In this document: piece by piece, positions 28,171-32,500 of the stretch | How positions within the stretch are numbered: the first letter of the stretch is position 1 | Layout of the letters: each line of letters begins with the position of its first letter | Source of the DNA: Tubiluchus corallicola | Taxonomy: Eukaryota; Priapulida; Priapulimorpha; Priapulimorphida; Tubiluchidae | Length of the DNA stretch: 32,500 nucleotides | NCBI GenBank assembly: GCA_030141605.1 | Contig: JAQGDQ010000631.1 | Coordinates: 5,001 to 37,500 of the forward strand | Reading direction: 5' to 3' | Notes under the pieces: model-generated | What the model was told of the DNA's origin: nothing | The model's database searches: none | Seen by the model: the letters and a program-made list of their open reading frames with translations, nothing else | Position numbers and translations under genes: made by a program

Positions 28171-29210
28171 ATGTCGTCTTCTATAGCCTTTCTGTCAACG
28201 ATTGTTTTGGTAAGTAGCATCTTAATTTTTTTGTATCATTTGATTACGCGAGTCTGGGCAAACTTTTGTCGACTGCCAGGGTCGCATTTTTCTTGAGGGC
28301 CCTAGGCTAAACGCATCAGAGGGGTAACCAAATTTGGACCCTACTCCGGGTTTTTGCGATGGGCGCATATTAATGAAATATCCAGTGCAGACTTGGTACG
28401 ATGTTGCCTCAGTATTGCATACCAGATACTAATGAGCCTCCAGATACCCGTGGTCCCCAGGTACCTGTGAGCCCGGGATACACGTGGGCCCCAGGTACCT
28501 GTGAGCAACAATTACACGTGGGCCCCAGGTACCTGTGAGCCCCAGATACACGTGGGCCCCAGGTACCTGTGAGCCCCAGATACACGTGGGCCCCAGGTAC
28601 CTGTGAGCCCCAGATACACGTGGGCCCCAGGTACCTGTGAGCAGCCATTACCCGTGGGCCCCAGGTACCTGTGAACCCCAGATACCCGTGGGCTCCATAT
28701 TCCGGGTTCTATGCTTATTGTACAGTCGCCTTGATGATTTCGATGATTTTATCAAACGAAATATACTGTGTACACTTTGAGTAATGTTCTACAGTGACAT
28801 GCTGCTTGACAAATTGACTTCTGTGGCCCCCCCCCCCAGTCCCCGTGGGCCCCCAGATACCAGATATCGGTGCACCCTCAGATACCCGTGAGCTCCCAGA
28901 ACTCTTGGCTGTCAGGCACCAGTGGACCCCAGATATTAGTGGGCGCCTAGATACCTGTGAACCAGACACCTGTGGGCCCCAGTTACCCCTTGGCTCCCAG
29001 ATACCTGTGGGCCCGAGCCCAATAGTAAACTTGGCCTGTTGGTAAATCCAGCTTATGGACTTAAATATTGCAACGATGCTGGGAGGAGGAGGGAGGATTC
29101 GTCCCCAGGAGGTCTGATTGGTCACTCCCCTAGTCGGTTCATTCCCCGAGTTTCGTATGTCAAGTAGTCGAGGACCTACCTACCTATCTATCTATCTATC
29201 TATCTGTCTA

Positions 29211-29268
<58 letters not shown>

Positions 29269-29785
29269 CGTCCGTCCGTCCGTCCGTCCGTCCATCATCC
29301 ATCCATCTATCTAGCTGAGCTTACTGATAGGTATCCTATAGACGCTTTGACAGAGAATAATTGAAAGTGTTAAAAGTTAATTTAGCGTGTCCATAAATCT
29401 GCCTTCAGGGCCTCAATTTGAATTAAATTATCGTCTCTGCCTAAGAAGATTATTCATAGTGAAACTTTTGACCTCAATACGAGACATAATATATGTATAA
29501 ATAATTTATCTGTAGTTTTCTACATTTTTATCATAATAATTTATTTAGAAAACCAAAATAAACTTTTTACGAAATTTCAAGACGAATTTTTTAAGCTTCG
29601 TGTAAGTGGAGGGATTTCTCGTGCTTTCAATAATAGAAGATTAAAGAAAACTTAACTTTTTTAACTTTTTTAACTTTTTCATTGAACTTTTTCCATTTCT
29701 TTTGTTTTCCAGGTTTTGCTTTACATAAGATACAGTAAGTCACAGGAAGACGGTTTAGAGAGTGGCTATTCTATGCTAAATGCAG
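28171..29785 (+). CDS. First two coding exons of a membrane or secreted protein (incomplete)
   Basis: Exon 1: ATG at 28171 (A at -3), thirteen codons, ending at 28209 before a perfect donor GTAAGT. Exon 2: 29713-29785, preceded by a long pyrimidine tract and CCAG and followed by GTAAAA. The frame is open across the junction in phase 0 and leaves exon 2 in phase 1. Together they read MSSSIAFLSTIVLVLLYIRY, then SKSQEDGLESGYSMLNA. This is a hydrophobic segment near the N-terminus, acting as signal anchor or signal peptide, with Arg/Lys after it and an acidic stretch. Position, small exons and phase resemble the anchor exon of a Golgi enzyme, but no catalytic domain is found downstream within the window, so identity is open. 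Confidence 0.45.
28430..28695. repeat. 34-bp GC-rich array built of palindromes
   Basis: About eight units of CCCCAGGTACCTGTGAGCCC + CAGATACACGTGGG. Each unit contains the 10-bp palindrome CAGGTACCTG, a GGGCCC and, in most, a CACGTG. It is sharply more GC-rich than its surroundings and lies in the intron after 28209. Confidence 0.95.
28828..29015. repeat. Diverged relatives of the 34-bp array
   Basis: A run of ten C, then degenerate 17-bp phrases of the type CCCAGATACCTGTGGGCC. These look like an old part of the array at 28430-28695, from which they are separated by about 130 bp of unique sequence. Confidence 0.75.
29178..29312. repeat. Tetranucleotide microsatellite with motif switching
   Basis: CTAC changes to CTAT, CTGT, CCGT and finally CCAT along 135 bp. 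Each change is a single base within the 4-mer. Confidence 0.95.
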
Positions 29786-29866
29786 GTAAAATACCTTTTA
29801 CTTTTTATTTTTATTATTATTATATATTATATTATATATATATATATATTTTTTATATTTAGGGAA

Positions 29867-30662
29867 TTGACATACAACAGTTGTATTACAGATCGGAGTT
29901 TTTCCACTGTGCAACAAATACATTTTAGTTGAGAAAAGATATATACAACTGGTTATCAAGGACGTAGTTACATAGTTAGTTCAAAAACACAAGTAATTCA
30001 TTAGTTGGTACTTAAAATTTATATATATGTTCTCAACTAAAATGTATTTTTACACAGTGGAAAAACTTCGGTCAGTAATTATTACTATATGTCAATCCAC
30101 TTAAAATGAATGAAGTTTATATATATATATATAAATTTTAAGTACCAACTAATGAATTACTAATATTTATATATTCATCAGATAACACTTAAAATTTAAA
30201 TATACAATTATTTATAATAATATCTGATACATAAAATACAAGACAAAATACTAAAATTCATTTCTAAATATCATTCAATGAACACACAAACAGCAGCCCG
30301 TGACGCGTATTGAAATCTTACTAGGTCTAAAAATGTTTTGAAAACAAAAGTTTTCAATAATTTCACTAAAACAAAAAACAGAATGCGAAAATGATATCTG
30401 ATTTTGTATATCTAATAGGATGATACACATTAATAACTGTTTCCGGTATTACTTCCGTACTCTGTGAACTTTGTATATTTCAATTTTAAGTGTTAACTAA
30501 TGAATTACTTGTGTTTTTGAACTAACTATCTATGTAACGATATTCTTGGTACCCAGTTGTATATATCTGTTCTCAGCTAAAATGTAGTTGTTACACAGTG
30601 GATAAACTCCGATCAGTAAATATTACTGTATGTTAATCCACTCAAAATAAATAAAGTTTATA
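29867..30662. mobile_element. Nested fold-back (long inverted repeat) elements
   Basis: TTGACATACAACAG at 29867 pairs with TATATGTCAA ending near 30100. Inside, GTTTTTCCACTGTG and CATTTTAGTTGAGAA on the left arm recur inverted as CTCAACTAAAATGTA and CACAGTGGAAAAAC. A second inverted match to the left arm, about 170 bp long, spans 30480-30650 (TTGAACTAACTATCTATGTA, CACAGTGGATAAACTCCGAT). So one short and one long hairpin share the same left arm. There is no coding sequence. The element sits in what would be an intron of the 28171 gene. Confidence 0.7.
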
Positions 30663-30681
30663 TATATTATGTAATTTTTAG

Positions 30682-30839
30682 AATGGTTGTGTACAGTTGT
30701 ACAGTATTTTGATGTTGAAGTTGAAAAAGGAATTATACGCCCAGGGTGCAATTTACATGTGAACTTGTGTCGTGATAATTTGATTCTAAATAATTTTGCT
30801 ATTATTTTGTTAAATAAATTTCTTTGGTCACTAAGCTAA
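30682..30839 (+). other. Possible third exon of the 28171 gene
   Basis: After TAATTTTTAG at 30681 the phase-1 end of exon 2 would join as G+AA (Glu). The frame then stays open for 51 codons (WLCTVVQYFDVEVEKGIIRP and on to PGCNLHVNLCRDN) to a TAA at 30837-30839. The phase fit and the length in AT-rich DNA are mildly supportive. The later part is low in complexity and contains AATAAA, so either an earlier donor or a chance open frame is possible. Confidence 0.22.
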
Positions 30840-30985
30840 CTGGATTAAAAAATTTAGGTAATTGATATGTTAGTTAAGCAAACAGATACTGAAAGTTGTA
30901 AATAAGATACGTAAATACTTTTAAGTGTATAGTCTTGCAAATAGAGGGCGCATGTGTGTATACATATATGCTCAAAATAAATCGT

Positions 30986-31688
<703 letters not shown>

Positions 31689-31897
31689 TAAGGATGAAGA
31701 TCAAAAACGTCTTTTGTAGCAGAAAACTTTGCTGTTGTTTCTCTTTTGCGCTTGTCAAATGTCCAGCAAAATTTATCAAAAAGTCTGGAAAGGAAGAAAA
31801 ATCATGAACCAGCAGTGTAATTTACCTACCTACATTTGATTTTAAATATTGCATAATTAGCAGAATGGTTATGATAGCGGCATAATTATATTTGTCA
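31689..31897. other. Spacer, nothing recognised
   Basis: No gene or repeat structure seen between the microsatellite and the MITE. Confidence 0.35.
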
Positions 31898-32121
31898 CAG
31901 TTAAGTGGTGTTTATCTAGAATGCGGATGCATTTTGGGGGATGAGGAATAGATAAAATCGGTTTATATTTTTCAATGACCTCGTTTATGCAGCTGCGTAT
32001 ACGTTATTCTTTTTCCGCGGGCTTTACCGCATCTGTTCCACATAGAAAACGCATCCGCATCTGGTCCGCTGAAAGAAAACGCATCCGCGTCCGCATGCTA
32101 CATAAATGCCACTTAAGTCTG
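31898..32121. mobile_element. MITE just upstream of the right-edge gene
   Basis: CAGTTAAGTGGTGTTTATCT at the left and the inverted counterpart ATAAATGCCACTTAAGTCTG at the right, each followed inwards by ATGCGGA, enclose about 220 bp. Extra GCATCCGC blocks near the right end give further short hairpins. It ends about 40 bp before the ATG at 32162, so it may supply promoter or 5' UTR sequence. Superfamily uncertain (CAG ends suggest hAT). Confidence 0.55.
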
Positions 32122-32161
32122 CAGCTCTAGATGATGGGTTTCTCAATAAAAACGCCATACC

Positions 32162-32500
32162 ATGAAGTTTCATAGAATTTCTAGGTCTAACTCCGCTCTA
32201 CTGGCCTTCATGCGCGAATTATGTGCGGTGGTGGGAGTGGTGGTGGTGGTTGTATTATTTTGCGTTTTCCGTAACGAGAACGTCGACGGAAACGTCTTCC
32301 GTAACGAGAACGTCGACCAGAACGTCTTCCATAACGAGAACGTCGATGGGAACGTCTTCCGTAACGAGAACGTCGACCAGAACGTATTCCGTAACGAGAA
32401 CGTCGACCAGAACGTCTTCCGTAACGAGAACGTCGACCAGACCGTCTTCCGTAACGAGAACGTCGACCAGACCGTCTTCCGTAACGAGAACGTCGACGGG
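32162..32500 (+). CDS. Possible type II membrane protein with decapeptide repeats (continues past window)
   Basis: ATG at 32162 (A at -3, in-frame TAA at 32147) opens a frame that is still open at the window end, 113 codons. Residues 1-20 are basic (MKFHRISRSNSALLAFMREL), 21-36 a strong hydrophobic segment (CAVVGVVVVVVLFCVF). From residue 37 there are almost eight copies of RNENVDQNVF, encoded by a 30-bp DNA repeat. Positive residues before the hydrophobic segment predict N-in/C-out, as in Golgi glycan-modifying enzymes with a repeat-containing stem, or a surface protein. There are no N-glycosylation sequons. Caveat: this genome is full of minisatellites, the Val codons form a GTG run, and 30-bp units keep frame anyway, so coding status rests on the start, the anchor and the unbroken frame. 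Confidence 0.4.
   Translation, partial: MKFHRISRSNSALLAFMRELCAVVGVVVVVVLFCVFRNENVDGNVFRNENVDQNVFHNENVDGNVFRNENVDQNVFRNENVDQNVFRNENVDQTVFRNENVDQTVFRNENVDG

Overview
This window looks like nuclear DNA from a repeat-rich, AT-rich metazoan, most likely a marine invertebrate; the phylum cannot be fixed from the sequence alone. Evidence: GT-AG introns that join coding frames in the correct phase, a TATA promoter with a noncoding first exon, a Golgi-type carbohydrate sulfotransferase with a type II membrane anchor, fragments of non-LTR and LTR retrotransposons, several MITE-like elements, and an unusually high load of micro- and minisatellites. No operons, tRNA, rRNA or CRISPR loci are seen.

Layout. 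1-8.4 kb holds no supported gene: a degenerate GTCA tetranucleotide block, a 1.1-kb array of 24-bp units, a hAT-like MITE, two LINE 3' fragments, a 28-bp array and a long TTG triplet tract. 8.45-8.8 kb is a probable solo LTR. 9.3-13.1 kb is a complete small gene (TATA box, noncoding exon, two coding exons) for a secreted Gly/Gln/Ser-rich protein of 291 residues. 13.2-14.2 kb is a GA tract and a LINE 3' end. 14.27-15.88 kb is copy A of an unrecognised Cys-rich, mucin-linker protein gene. 16.08-20.67 kb is a two-exon gene for a 380-residue Gal/GalNAc/GlcNAc 6-O-sulfotransferase. Most of its 3.45-kb intron is two tandem arrays with unusual splice-signal content. 21.3-26.4 kb is a tandem duplication carrying Cys-rich copies B and C, inverted relative to copy A, so related sequence in opposite orientation flanks the sulfotransferase. 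26.9-32.5 kb is again repeat-rich (AAACA tract, piggyBac-type MITE, palindromic 34-bp array, fold-back elements, ATN microsatellites, another MITE). It also contains the first exons of one probable membrane or secreted protein (28171-29785) and, at the right edge, the start of a possible membrane protein whose extra-membrane part is a decapeptide repeat (32162 to the end).

How the pieces relate. The sulfotransferase would act in the Golgi lumen on glycans, and the neighbouring genes encode secreted or membrane-anchored products with Gly-rich, Cys-rich or Thr-rich regions. This fits an extracellular-matrix or mucus theme, but that link is inference. The most interesting structures are the sulfotransferase intron (seven donor-like sequences, each in a perfect or near-perfect hairpin, followed by a 1.6-kb array with no AG dinucleotide), the inverted/tandem Cys-rich duplication with shared frame breaks, and the right-edge repeat protein.
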